A stretch of 46,018 bases of DNA from Verrucomicrobiota bacterium (GCA_013820875.1 JACDHS010000023.1:1-46018); one strand, 5' to 3'. Shown: positions 7,297-15,544, numbered from the stretch's first letter. Notes: generated by a model not told the origin, from the letters alone. Numbers and translations: made by a program.

Positions 7297-8899
7297 AACC
7301 CAGTCCCCTCAGGTTTGCTTTGATGGCCTGCTCCAGTTTCGCGGACTCGCAGAATTGCGCGTGCAGTTCCGCGACGAGGCGCGGCATCTTTTCCTCGAAG
7401 GGTTCGCCGTCGTCTTCGACTTCCTCGGCACCGACGTAGCGGCCGGGCGTGAGGACGTGGCTATGTGCCGCAATCTCTGCCGTTGTTGCCGATTTACAGA
7501 AACCCGGAACGTCTGCGTATTTCTGCGGCACACCCTCATCCCCGGCCCTTCTCCCAGTGGGAGAAGGGAGGTCTCCACGCCAGGCATGGTAGGTGGTGAC
7601 GATTTTCTCGAGGTCCGCATCGGTCAACTCGCGATGCACACGGTCGATGAGGGTGCCCATTTTCCGCGCGTCGATGAAAAGAGTTTGGCCTCGGCGGTTG
7701 CGATGGGACGCATTCGCCCTATCCGGCTTTTCGGACTTATTCTTTGCCAAAAACCAGAGGCACACGGGAATCTGCGTGGAATAGAACAGTTGTCCGGGCA
7801 ACGCGACCATGCAGTCCACAAGATCGGCTTCCACAATTGCTTTGCGAATTTCACCTTCGCCGGACTGGTTGGAACTCATGCTGCCATTGGCGAGGACGAA
7901 ACCGGCCATGCCCTGGGGAGCGAGATGATGGATGAAGTGCTGCACCCAGGCGAAGTTGGCGTTGCCTTTGGGAGGGACGCCGAACTGCCAGCGCACGTCG
8001 TCGTCTTTGCGGAACCAGTCACTGTCGTTAAAAGGCGGATTGGCGAGGACGTAGTCGGCGCGGAGATCCGGGTGGAGGTCGCGACGGAAGGTATCGGCGT
8101 TCTCGGGGCCGAAGTCAGCCTCGATGCCGCGCAGAGCGAGATTCATCACCGCAAGGCGTCGCGTGGTGGGGTTACTCTCCTGGCCGTAGATGCTGATATC
8201 GCCAAGCTGGCCGCCGTGGGATTCCACGAATTTTTCGGACTGCACGAACATCCCGCCGGAGCCGCAAGCGGGGTCATAAATGCGGCCCTTGTAGGGAGCA
8301 AGCATCTCGACGAGGAGGCGCACGACGCAGGACGGGGTGTAGAACTGCCCACCGTTCTTGCCCTCGGCGCTGGCGAACTGGGTGAGAAAATATTCGAAGA
8401 CCCGGCCGAGCAGATCCTTCGACCGGCTGGCGACATCGGCGAGCTGGATGGAGCCGATGAGATCAATGAGTTCGCCAAGGCGGTGCTTGTCGAGGTCGGC
8501 GCGGCCGTAGTTTTTGTTGAGCGCGCCCTTGAGGCGGGGATTGTCGCGTTCGAGGGCGACCATGGCGTCATCCACGTCCTTGCCGATGCTCGGGAGTTTG
8601 GCGTTGGCCTGGAGTTGTGCCCACCGGGCTTCCTTCGGCACCCAGAAGACATTGGCAGCGAGGTATTCGTCCTTGTCCTCGGGATTCGCGCCGGCGAAGT
8701 CGCCTTTGCCCGCGACGAGCCTGGCGTGGTGCTCGTCAAAAGTATCGGAAATGTATTTGAGAAAGATGAGGCCGAGGACGACGTGCTTGTATTCCGCCGC
8801 GTCCATGTTGTTGCGGAGTTTGTCGGCGGCGAGCCAAAGCTTGGCTTCAAAGCCGAGGTTCGCGGAAGAATCGGAATTGCTAGATTTCGTACGTGCCAT
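7289..8899 (-). CDS. hsdM: hsdM, type I modification methyltransferase
   Basis: HsdM is the N6-adenine methyltransferase subunit that, with HsdS, protects host DNA. This 536-residue copy has the N-terminal HsdM helical domain (residues ~15-150, with [20 protein letters not shown]), the SAM-binding motif DPACGSGG (209-216), catalytic NPPF (287-290) and [17 protein letters not shown] downstream. Residues 443-456 ([15 protein letters not shown]) are the translation of a REP palindrome inserted in frame between the catalytic core and the C-terminal helices, probably in a surface loop. The gene is otherwise complete. It is the first gene of the minus-strand hsd operon; the 130 bp upstream hold no clear Shine-Dalgarno sequence at normal spacing. 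Confidence 0.93.
   Translation of the reverse strand: MARTKSSNSDSSANLGFEAKLWLAADKLRNNMDAAEYKHVVLGLIFLKYISDTFDEHHARLVAGKGDFAGANPEDKDEYLAANVFWVPKEARWAQLQANAKLPSIGKDVDDAMVALERDNPRLKGALNKNYGRADLDKHRLGELIDLIGSIQLADVASRSKDLLGRVFEYFLTQFASAEGKNGGQFYTPSCVVRLLVEMLAPYKGRIYDPACGSGGMFVQSEKFVESHGGQLGDISIYGQESNPTTRRLAVMNLALRGIEADFGPENADTFRRDLHPDLRADYVLANPPFNDSDWFRKDDDVRWQFGVPPKGNANFAWVQHFIHHLAPQGMAGFVLANGSMSSNQSGEGEIRKAIVEADLVDCMVALPGQLFYSTQIPVCLWFLAKNKSEKPDRANASHRNRRGQTLFIDARKMGTLIDRVHRELTDADLEKIVTTYHAWRGDLPSPTGRRAGDEGVPQKYADVPGFCKSATTAEIAAHSHVLTPGRYVGAEEVEDDGEPFEEKMPRLVAELHAQFCESAKLEQAIKANLRGLGYA
7530..7576. repeat. REP-like palindrome in hsdM
   Basis: CCCTTCTCCCAGTGGGAGAAGGG preceded by CTCATCCCCGG. It is the same variant as the copy at about 585-613 in hsdR, and both are read as PGRRVGDEG-type peptides. 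It keeps the hsdM frame. Confidence 0.8.
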
Positions 8900-9036
8900 G
8901 TTTTTGTGAACCCAGAGAACCTCCCGAGATTAACCTAGGAAAATCCCTGAGCAACGGTTTTTAGCCCGGACTTTGCGCAGATTTTCCCCAGCGCCGGTAA
9001 AATCGCAAATTGAGGATTGGAAATTAGAGCATCGAT

Positions 9037-9330
9037 CCCCTACAACCCCTTCCTCTTCAAATTCCCCTGCATCTTCTGGAGGGTGCAGGCGTGTCTTTCC
9101 ACCAACGCGGGAGGTTCGACGGGGTAGGCCTCGCCTTCGAAGGTCATCAGCCAGGGATGCACTTCCACGAGGCTGGTTAGTTTTTGGTGCAGTTGCACGT
9201 CGCCGTTCGGGAGTTCCACCAGTTGCTGTTGACCGGGCCAACGCTTTTCGCGGACGCGATGGGCCACACATTTGTTGAAGTGGATGATGATGTCGAATTC
9301 GCCGTCGCCCGAGAAGACGTTGAAACTGCT
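9037..9330 (-). pseudogene. Partial copy of the WYL regulator 3' end
   Basis: About 290 bp repeat the end of the WYL gene at 10471-10762 with few changes. Both encode FNVFSGDGE, NKCVAHRVREKRWPGQQQL, then LTSLVEVHPWLMTFEGEAYP and a QGNLK end. The copy starts abruptly at the palindrome pair at 9339, has no HTH or WYL core, and ends at nearly the same base as the full gene. Together with the full copy it brackets the RAYT transposase gene, so it marks a duplication linked to that insertion. Confidence 0.88.
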
Positions 9331-9338
9331 CAAGAAGC

Positions 9339-9517
9339 GTAGTGGCAGCTTTTCCAAGCTGCCAGTTCACGGTGCTTTCCAGCACCGTTTTCGGGGGACG
9401 AGAGGCAAACGCAGGTCGGTCTATTTGTTCTTTCTCACTTCAGTGCTGTTCGGCATCCACAGGAACACGGGACTGGAAAGTCCCGTGAACTGGCAGCTTG
9501 GAAAAGCTGCCACTACA
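9339..9517. repeat. Paired REP/BIME-like hairpins, left of the RAYT gene
   Basis: Four short hairpins are arranged as two inverted pairs: TGGCAGCTT-AAGCTGCCA and CGGTGCT-AGCACCG at 9341-9390, then CGGGACT-AGTCCCG and TGGCAGCTT-AAGCTGCCA at 9464-9514. The spacer of ~75 bp is not coding. Such inverted hairpin pairs beside a RAYT gene are what the transposase is expected to recognise. Confidence 0.85.
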
Positions 9518-9518
9518 T

Positions 9519-10157
9519 TCATCTGCGGCGGGATAAACTGCTCCATGGCCAATCTTCAGGACGTTCACACAAACGGGCGTTCACCGGATTCATGGTGGTG
9601 TAATTGCAGCAGCGATATAGATCTTCATCGTTGCGGATCAGGTGATTGTAAAATTCCTTTTGCCAAAACACCCCTCTACGTTTCAAAAGTTTGTTCGCCT
9701 CACGGGCAACGAATCCTTTCCAGCTTTGCAGTATCTTGCTCAACGTCCAGCCCGGCAGAGGTCGAAGCACGGCGTGAACATGGTTGGGCATCACAACCCA
9801 TGCGAGCAGATCAAAGCGTTGGCCGGCATGAAAACAAAGAGCTCCGGCCATCAATTTTGCGATCTCCGGTTTTCTTAACCAACAATTGCCGTGACCTGCG
9901 TCGAGGTATTGGTCAACGCGAGTTGTATACCAGTCATAAAGATCCTGTTGTTCCTGCCAGGTGAGAGGGCGTTTGGCGGCGAGTGCGTGAGCCATGATCA
10001 ATTCTCGCTCCTGTTTGAAACGGAGAATGACTTCGCGAGGCAGAGTTCCAGCCAACCGAAACGTCACGAAGTAAGAGCCCCCTTCCCGCTTAAGGTGCGG
10101 AAGATGATCCCGATGATGAAACCCTGCAATGAGATGTGACTGATCGCGTTCTGCCAT
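9519..10157 (-). CDS. REP-associated tyrosine transposase (RAYT, Y1 family)
   Basis: This 212-residue protein is a single-domain HUH (Y1) nuclease of the RAYT type. It shows YFVTFRLAGTLP near the N terminus, the metal-binding HUH motif in VVMPNHVHAVLRPLPG (HVH near residue 128), then WKGFVAREANKLL and FWQKEFYNHLIRNDEDL, which holds candidate catalytic tyrosines, and the family end NPVNARL with PEDWPWSS. RAYTs cut and join single-stranded REP hairpins. The gene is intact and is bracketed by two hairpin pairs with the same palindromes (9339-9517 and 10217-10462), so it may still be active. It lies between the WYL gene and hsdM and splits what was probably one regulatory unit. Confidence 0.92.
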   Translation of the reverse strand: MAERDQSHLIAGFHHRDHLPHLKREGGSYFVTFRLAGTLPREVILRFKQERELIMAHALAAKRPLTWQEQQDLYDWYTTRVDQYLDAGHGNCWLRKPEIAKLMAGALCFHAGQRFDLLAWVVMPNHVHAVLRPLPGWTLSKILQSWKGFVAREANKLLKRRGVFWQKEFYNHLIRNDEDLYRCCNYTTMNPVNARLCERPEDWPWSSLSRRR

Positions 10158-10216
10158 GAGCCGCTTTTTGTTTCAATATCCAGGAACCCCGTCAATGACA
10201 GATGCGCTTTTTAATG

Positions 10217-10462
10217 TAGTGGCAGCTTCAACCGCAAAGCGGTTCGTCTCGTTTATAGTTCTGATTTCCAAGCTGCCAGTTCACGGTGCTTTCCAGCACC
10301 GTTTCCGGAAACGCGTCAAACAACCCGACCCCATGCGCAGGGCAGATGATATGAAGTTTTTTTATCCTCAATAACATCCTCCAATTTGCGTCTCCCAACC
10401 AACCGGAACACGGGACTGGAAAGTCCCGTGAACTGGCAGGCTGGAAAGCCTGCCACTACATT
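10217..10462. repeat. Paired REP/BIME-like hairpins, right of the RAYT gene
   Basis: This is the second copy of the hairpin set flanking the transposase. The first palindrome (GTGGCAGCTT ... AAGCTGCCA) is interrupted by about 40 bp that include a small hairpin AACCGCAAAGCGGTT. CGGTGCT-AGCACCG follows at ~10280. The inverted pair CGGGACT-AGTCCCG and TGGCAGGCT-AGCCTGCCA lies at 10412-10460. Order and orientation match the left set. Confidence 0.85.
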
Positions 10463-10472
10463 CGGGCTGCCC

Positions 10473-11525
10473 CTACAACCTCTTCCCTTTCAAATTCCCC
10501 TGCATTTTCTGGAGGGTGCAGGCGTGTCTTTCCACCAACGCGGGGGGTTCGACGGGGTAGGCCTCGCCTTCGAAGGTCATCAGCCAGGGATGCACTTCCA
10601 CGAGGCTCGTTAGTTTCTGGTGCAGTTGCACGTCGCCGTTCGGGAGTTCCACCAGTTGCTGTTGACCGGGCCAGCGCTTTTCGCGGACGCGATGGGCCAC
10701 ACATTTGTTGAAATGGATGATGATGTTGTATTCGCCGTCGCCCGAGAAGACGTTGAAACTGCCTTTCAAAAATTCGGCCACACTGAATTTCGGGCGCACG
10801 AACGTTTTGCCGGTTCTTCTGCCTTCGTGGGCTCGTCTCGGATAGAAGGTGATGACTTTTCCCCGGTTGTCATCATCGGCGAAGAGATACCAACCGGTGG
10901 GCAAGGCCGAGAAGGAATAGGGTCGAATAACCCGCCAGGCAGGCGCTTTCCCGGGCGTTTCATAGAAAATTTCGAGTTCCCAACGATTCTTGCAGGCATT
11001 CACGAACAGCTCGTGGATCTCCGGTCTATCCAGGGATTGGGTGGCATTATGGAATGTGACCGTTTCCTCCAGTTCTGCGAGGTTGACGACAATTTCATCG
11101 GGCAGGAGGGCCGACAATTTCTTCAGCGAATCGCGCAATCGCCGTGCGATGACTCCACCGTCGTTGGATGAAGTCAACGCCTTGTGCGCCACGACCCAGG
11201 CGAACAGTTCTCCTTCCGTGAGACTCAATTCCGAGACATCGCCGATCGGCTCGGAATAGAAGTAGCCGTTCTTCAACGCATCCCATTCGAGCGGCAATTT
11301 GTGATAGGTGCGCAGGTGCCTGATGGCCCGGTATACGGCATCGGTGCTGCCGCCGAATTTAGCGATGAGCTTTTGGGCGTTGGGATAGGATCCGGATTGA
11401 ATTTCCCAATGGATCCAAAGAGCAAGGCCGTGCTTGCGTCGCTGGGTAGCGGGCTTGGGATCTTTTTTGGATATCTTCGCCGACTTGCCTGTTGTTTTTT
11501 TGACCTTTTTCCCTGTGGGTTTCAT
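10473..11525 (-). CDS. WYL-domain transcriptional regulator of the defence operon
   Basis: I use the ATG at 11525, giving 350 residues that begin with a lysine-rich tail; an in-frame TTG at 11558 is possible. The N-terminal winged helix lies at about residues 30-85 (AQKLIAKFGGSTDAVYRAIR). A helical linker follows, then the WYL region (~185-250; ALPTGWYLFADDDNRGKVIT carries the Y/L-type core) and a C-terminal WCX-like extension. Regulators of this class (BrxR, CapW) repress phage-defence operons and are relieved by a ligand or DNA damage. The gene lies upstream of hsdM on the same strand, with a 41-42 bp repeat array just before its start that could hold operators. Repression of the hsd/PARIS operon is inference. 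Confidence 0.82.
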   Translation of the reverse strand: MKPTGKKVKKTTGKSAKISKKDPKPATQRRKHGLALWIHWEIQSGSYPNAQKLIAKFGGSTDAVYRAIRHLRTYHKLPLEWDALKNGYFYSEPIGDVSELSLTEGELFAWVVAHKALTSSNDGGVIARRLRDSLKKLSALLPDEIVVNLAELEETVTFHNATQSLDRPEIHELFVNACKNRWELEIFYETPGKAPAWRVIRPYSFSALPTGWYLFADDDNRGKVITFYPRRAHEGRRTGKTFVRPKFSVAEFLKGSFNVFSGDGEYNIIIHFNKCVAHRVREKRWPGQQQLVELPNGDVQLHQKLTSLVEVHPWLMTFEGEAYPVEPPALVERHACTLQKMQGNLKGKRL

Positions 11526-11623
11526 AAGTGGGCCGGAGAATAGTTTCCATTGACTCAAAAGAAACTTTTTTCGCGTGGTTTGTATGCCTCGCGGACAATT
11601 CTTTTCACCGGGGGGACAGTCAT

Positions 11624-11915
11624 CCCGGTTGGCCGCTGAAAAAGACTTTTTTGGAGGCCGTCGGGTCCTGACATTGCGTAAAAAAGACTTTTTTGACCAA
11701 TGTCAGGACTGACTTTGGCCGGAAAAGACTTTTTTGGCCGTTGTCAGTCCTGACTTTGACCAAAAAAGTCCGTTTCGGTGGGCAGTCGGTCCTGACTTTG
11801 GTCAAAAAAGAGTTTTTCGAGCGTTGTCAGTCCTGACTTTGGCCAAAAAAGTCCGTTTCGATGGCCAGACGGTCCTGACTTTGGCCAAAAAAGTCTTTTT
11901 TGAGGGCCGTCTTGA
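11624..11915. repeat. 41-42 bp period repeat array upstream of the WYL gene
   Basis: Six units begin at about 11665, 11706, 11747, 11789, 11830 and 11872, with a partial unit before them. Each has GTCCTGACTTTGGCC, then AAAAAAGTC and a T-rich stretch, followed by a GGCC-containing part that varies more. The core GACTTTGGCCAAAAAAGTC is an imperfect palindrome. Spacing is 41, 41, 42, 41, 42 bp, close to four helical turns. There are no unique spacers, so it is not a CRISPR array. It ends about 100 bp from the WYL start. Confidence 0.85.
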
Positions 11916-11960
11916 AGGAACGGCAGGTTTTAAGTGCCTTTGTTGCAATGGGTTCGAAGG

Positions 11961-12281
11961 TAAGTTGAGCTATTTTCGGTGGAATAGAAAGAGTGAATGT
12001 TGTGTCTCTGGCAGATCTGAGGCTTGATTGGTGGGCGGAAGTTTTCTCCCTCACCCTAACCCTCTCCCGCTGGGAGAGGGAACTCGCTTTCGGCTTTCTT
12101 GGATGTTTTCCGCAGAAACCCGAGGTGATTGGCAGTCTTCGGCTTCTAAGAAGACGGGAGGCGTTTCTCCCTCTCCCAGCGGGAGAGGGCGGGGTGAGGG
12201 AGAATCTCAAGGCTTTTATAAAGGTGAATTCCACCGAAAACAGCGAGGAACCCAAGTTGAGCTATTTTCAGTGGAATAGCC
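11961..12281. repeat. REP pair flanked by short direct repeats
   Basis: AGTTGAGCTATTTTC-GTGGAATAG occurs at about 11963-11988 and again at 12254-12280 as direct repeats with one change. An inverted partial copy, ATTCCACCGAAAACAGC, lies at ~12228. Between them are two REP palindromes in opposite orientation, at 12046-12085 (CCCTCTCCCGCTGGGAGAGGG) and 12165-12205, each with its TCACCC or GGGTGAGGG tail pointing outward. No convincing gene is present. The layout resembles a miniature element with its own flanking repeats. Confidence 0.7.
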
Positions 12282-12348
12282 ATGGCGCCTTTCCGAAGGG
12301 CCACCACCCCCAGATCGTGGTTTGGACTCTTGAATTCTGCCCCGCATT

Positions 12349-12473
12349 TTGGACTGCGCTGGCAGAGCACAGCGGCGACAGCGCTTTCGGGCGCATTAAG
12401 TCACCAGGAAATTGAAAACTCCGCATTGAGCGTCCGAAAGCGGTGTCGCGCTTCGCTTGCCACCGCAGTCCAA
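12349..12473. repeat. Large inverted repeat (46 bp arms)
   Basis: The left arm at 12349-12394 (TTGGACTGCGCTGGCAG... to CTTTCGGGCGC) is nearly the reverse complement of the right arm at 12430-12473 (GCGTCCGAAAGCGG... to CCGCAGTCCAA), around a 35-base spacer. The whole can fold into a long hairpin. No ORF in it looks real. It may end transcripts or be a dispersed palindromic element. Confidence 0.7.
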
Positions 12474-12599
12474 ATTCGTCTCCTCGTCACCGGATAAAAT
12501 ATCGGTTGTCTCAGCAACCTTGTCCCAGACCCCGCTTTACATCAGACACTGTTTTCGGTGGAATCCTGATCTTGAGGATTAAGAGGGAACCTCCAGGCT

Positions 12600-13079
12600 T
12601 CACGCCGTTGGCAAATCTTCTCCCTGAAAACCCTGCTGGCGCTTCGCCTCAAAAAGCACAATCGCGACGCAGTTTGCGAGGTTGAGTGACCGGGCATTGG
12701 GATTAAACATCGGGAGTCGAATCCAGGTGTCGCGATGCTGTTCCAGCAGCGCCTTTGGAACCCCAGCGGTTTCGCGTCCGAACACCAGGTAATCATCGGG
12801 ACCGAACTCGGCTTGAGAATAGAGCTTTTCGCCGCCTTGCTCCACAAACCAGAGCTTCGCGTTCGGAGGCAACGATTCGGCGAATGCCTGCCAGTTACTC
12901 CACCGATGCCACTGCACATGCTGCCAATAATCCATCCCGGCGCGTTTTAACTGGGAATCATCCAGCTTGAAGCCCAGGGGTTCGATCAAATGCAGGGTGG
13001 TGTTGGTCGCGGCGCAGAGGCGGGCGACATTCCCGGTGTTGGGCGGAATTTCAGGTTCGAGGAGAACGACGTGCAGCAT
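12600..13079 (-). CDS. trmL: tRNA (cytidine/uridine-2'-O-)-methyltransferase TrmL
   Basis: This 159-residue SPOUT methyltransferase is about the usual length for TrmL, which 2'-O-methylates the wobble base of tRNA-Leu isoacceptors. Motif 1 is EPEIPPNTGNVARLCAAT near residue 8, motif 2 is VFGRETAGVP (~103), and motif 3 is NPNARSLNLANCVAIVLFEA (~130), which builds the deep trefoil knot and SAM pocket. It is a lone minus-strand gene beyond the repeat belt. The next gene upstream on the same strand ends about 90 bp away. Confidence 0.93.
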   Translation of the reverse strand: MLHVVLLEPEIPPNTGNVARLCAATNTTLHLIEPLGFKLDDSQLKRAGMDYWQHVQWHRWSNWQAFAESLPPNAKLWFVEQGGEKLYSQAEFGPDDYLVFGRETAGVPKALLEQHRDTWIRLPMFNPNARSLNLANCVAIVLFEAKRQQGFQGEDLPTA

Positions 13080-13169
13080 GCGATGTGAGTGTTAACGTTT
13101 CCAGAGTTGAAGTATTTTGCACCTGACGACAGCAAACGCAGCCTTCGCCACCCTGACCCGTAGTTTAGT

Positions 13170-14486
13170 TTAAGGGAGCGTTTCACCTTTCACCCATCGC
13201 CGGGCCTTCATTTCGAACCGGGGAAGAGTGCCGCGAGCCACGCAACGAACGGGAACCCGCAGGCTGAGAGCTGTTTGAAGTTTCTTTTCCACGGCACGGG
13301 CCAGTGAACGATCGTCCGCGCATTTCTCGACAGCTTCAATTTCTATGCTGAGTTCCGGCAGGTCGGTGGTTTGGATCAGGTGAACGCGGTATTCTGCAAC
13401 TTCTTCGAAACTGCGCAAAATCTCTTCCACAGCACTGGGATAAATGTTTACTCCACGCACGATAACCATGTCGTCGGAGCGCGCCAGGATTCCCCCTTCC
13501 AAACGCATTTCGTGACGGCCGCAACGGCACTGTTTGAACTCCCCTCGTTTCACCAAATCGCCCGTTCGATAGCGCACCAGCGGCGAACCTGTTCGTCCGA
13601 GAGTTGTCAGGATCAGTTCACCTGGTTCGTTTGCTTTCGCAACGCTTCCGTCCGGGGCGATGACCTCGGCTAAATAAGCGGTTTCGATCACATGCAAAAC
13701 GCCTGGTTCGACAGGACACTCGTAAGTCACGGGGCCGACCTCAGTCATACCGTGATGATCGAACACACGCACCCCGGGCCAGGCTTGTTCAATGCGTTGA
13801 CGTGTCGCAGGAATGCTCCCGCCGGGTTCGCCAGCCACAAGGAGGGTTTTGATTTTGGCAGACCGCAGATCGATGCCGTTTTCCGCTGCCACTTCCGCGA
13901 GGCGCAGCGCATAGGTAGAAGTGCAGCAGAGAACCGTCGCTTCGTTATCGAGCATTCCGCGCAGGCGCGCTTCACTACTCAATCCACCGCCCGGGATGCA
14001 GAGACACCCAAGCTGGGCGGCAGCATCGAATGCCAGCCAAAAGCCAATGAATGGCCCGAATGAAAAGGCAAAGTAAACCCGGTCTGAACGTTGCACTCCC
14101 GCAACTCGGAAAACTTCTTTCCAGTTATCGGTCATCCATTGCCAATTCTCCGGAGTATCAAGCCAGCGCAGTGGTGCGCCACTTGTGCCGCTGGTCTGAT
14201 GAAGGCGGGTGTAGCGGTCGAGCGGGAAAGTTAAATTGGTGCCAAAGAGTGGATTGGCTTTTTGATCTTCGACCAGGTCCTGCTTGATCGTGAAGCGAAC
14301 ATTTTCCGTAAACTGGGCAAGTGAAGAGAACTTCAGGTCACGAATGGGAAGAAGCTTTTTCGTATAAAAAAGATTGGCCGGAACAATCGCCTGCAACAGT
14401 TCGTTCAATTGCAGCAACTGCCGTTGCGCAATTTGTTCCCGAGTTAAAAATGTTTTTAAGCGAGGTAATTCCATCTGAAACAGCAA
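13170..14486 (-). CDS. Phenylacetate-CoA-ligase-like acyl-adenylating enzyme
   Basis: This 438-residue protein is of the PaaK branch of the ANL superfamily, which activates aromatic or other acids with ATP and joins them to CoA. The nucleotide-binding loop is LHQTSGTSGAPLRW (95-108), followed by DHHGMTEVGPVTYEC (motif A5-like), RYRTGDLVKRG, a Cys-containing CRCGR knuckle, and the C-terminal hinge RGVNIYPSAVEEILRSF. An ATG at 14474 four codons in is an equally good start. The substrate is unknown: no phenylacetate genes are near. It may be a stand-alone ligase used in fatty or aromatic acid metabolism. Confidence 0.85.
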   Translation of the reverse strand: MLFQMELPRLKTFLTREQIAQRQLLQLNELLQAIVPANLFYTKKLLPIRDLKFSSLAQFTENVRFTIKQDLVEDQKANPLFGTNLTFPLDRYTRLHQTSGTSGAPLRWLDTPENWQWMTDNWKEVFRVAGVQRSDRVYFAFSFGPFIGFWLAFDAAAQLGCLCIPGGGLSSEARLRGMLDNEATVLCCTSTYALRLAEVAAENGIDLRSAKIKTLLVAGEPGGSIPATRQRIEQAWPGVRVFDHHGMTEVGPVTYECPVEPGVLHVIETAYLAEVIAPDGSVAKANEPGELILTTLGRTGSPLVRYRTGDLVKRGEFKQCRCGRHEMRLEGGILARSDDMVIVRGVNIYPSAVEEILRSFEEVAEYRVHLIQTTDLPELSIEIEAVEKCADDRSLARAVEKKLQTALSLRVPVRCVARGTLPRFEMKARRWVKGETLP

Positions 14487-14504
14487 TGAACCGACACAAC
14501 TATT

Positions 14505-15035
14505 CTATTGCCTCTGAGTAGAAGCGGACTGACTCGGCGTTGGCGGTTTGGGAGCCGGAGCGCCCGGTTTGTAAAGAGTCACGAGACAACCGCCCAATGC
14601 GGCGAGCACTATGCCCAAATAGAATTGTGGTTTGATGGATCCCCAGCCACCGGCCGGAGGATGCATGGTCAACGAAACGATTGCGTTCACGATCGGTGCG
14701 CCTGCAAATACGATGGACATCACCACCGGCGGCGTCCCTTTTGCGCCGAACGCCAGCAGCACACCAAACGCGCCGATGGCACCGACGATCCCGGCGATCA
14801 ATGACCACCAGAGACCTTTTGGCGGATAACCCCAGAAATCGAGCCGGCCACCTTGAATCTTCAACATTATGATCGGACCAAGGACTGCGACGAGGAAGTA
14901 AGCGATGCCAACATAGAGGAATGCCATGTAGCGGCCGTTGACGGAATCTTTCATTCCCATCTGCCCGGTGTGAAGGAACACTCCGTAAACGCCCCAGGAG
15001 ACGACAGTCAGCAAAGCGAACACAAGCCAGTTCAT
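14505..15035 (-). CDS. Small DMT/EamA-like membrane protein
   Basis: From the ATG at 15035 the protein has 176 residues and about five hydrophobic segments (WLVFALLTVVSWGVYGVF, then ~37-60, ~75-98, ~105-125, and YLGIVLAALGGCLVTLY). It ends in a short Pro/Ser/Gln-rich tail. The pattern resembles half of a drug/metabolite transporter (EamA-type) repeat. Such half-size proteins may work as dimers. No substrate can be named. It ends ~20 bp before the PaaK-like gene begins, so the two may be in one operon. Confidence 0.7.
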   Translation of the reverse strand: MNWLVFALLTVVSWGVYGVFLHTGQMGMKDSVNGRYMAFLYVGIAYFLVAVLGPIIMLKIQGGRLDFWGYPPKGLWWSLIAGIVGAIGAFGVLLAFGAKGTPPVVMSIVFAGAPIVNAIVSLTMHPPAGGWGSIKPQFYLGIVLAALGGCLVTLYKPGAPAPKPPTPSQSASTQRQ

Positions 15036-15109
15036 GGCCCGGCAGTTTAGGGAGCCCAACTCTTTACAGCAAACCGTTTGTCAGCGAATTTGTGTTGATG
15101 GCAGAGCGT

Positions 15110-15544
15110 ATGAATGTTGTGAGCAGATGGTTGTTATTACTCACCTGTGTCTTTTTGGCAGGTTGTGCCACCAGCACGGTGGAGTCTCGCCGCGCGGAAA
15201 AGATGTCCAGTTACGCGACGTTTTCACCAGAGATTCAGCGCCTGGTGGATAGCGGGCAAATCACGGTCGGGATGCCTGCGGACGCAGTTTACATCGCGTG
15301 GGGCGCTCCCTCGGAAATTTTACAGAGCGAAGATGCGCGCGGCGCGGCGACGACATGGCTCTATCATGGAACTTATATGCAGCAGTATCGCTACTGGAAC
15401 TACCGTGAAGTAGCCAACGCGGACGGGGTGTTCCTGGAGCGATACCTGGATACCGAATATAATCCACGAAGTTTTCTTCACGCGGAAATTACTTTTCAGG
15501 GCGGGGTGGTGAAAAGCTGGCGGACTCTGCCGCGTCCGCATTAG
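15110..15544 (+). CDS. Predicted lipoprotein
   Basis: The N terminus is a type II signal peptide (MNVVSRWLLLLTCVFLAGC) with lipobox LAGC and Cys at residue 19, so the mature protein is lipid-anchored. An ATG at 15098 would add four residues. The mature part has ~126 residues and contains ITVGMPADAVYIAWGAPSEI, which resembles the start of SmpA/OmlA-type small outer-membrane lipoprotein domains, and an aromatic WLYHGTYMQQYRYWNYRE stretch. It is divergent from the DMT-like gene. Its function is unknown. Confidence 0.75.
   Translation: MNVVSRWLLLLTCVFLAGCATSTVESRRAEKMSSYATFSPEIQRLVDSGQITVGMPADAVYIAWGAPSEILQSEDARGAATTWLYHGTYMQQYRYWNYREVANADGVFLERYLDTEYNPRSFLHAEITFQGGVVKSWRTLPRPH

Noticed and set aside
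7355-8938. Long plus-strand open frame opposite hsdM (527 codons)
   Set aside because: It is the antisense of a clear hsdM with all methyltransferase motifs; the frame is open because of GC-rich codon bias and its product resembles no family.
9037-10762. Target-site duplication of a classical transposon
   Set aside because: The ~290 bp flanking copies are far longer than any insertion-sequence target duplication and are not identical, so another process is needed.
11620-11805. Minus-strand small frame with VRTD and KKVFF repeats
   Set aside because: It is a translation of the 41-42 bp array, has no RBS and changes frame between units.
11624-11915. Possible CRISPR array
   Set aside because: The whole 41-42 bp unit is repeated and there are no unique spacers, leader or cas genes; the same holds for the array at 45728-46018.
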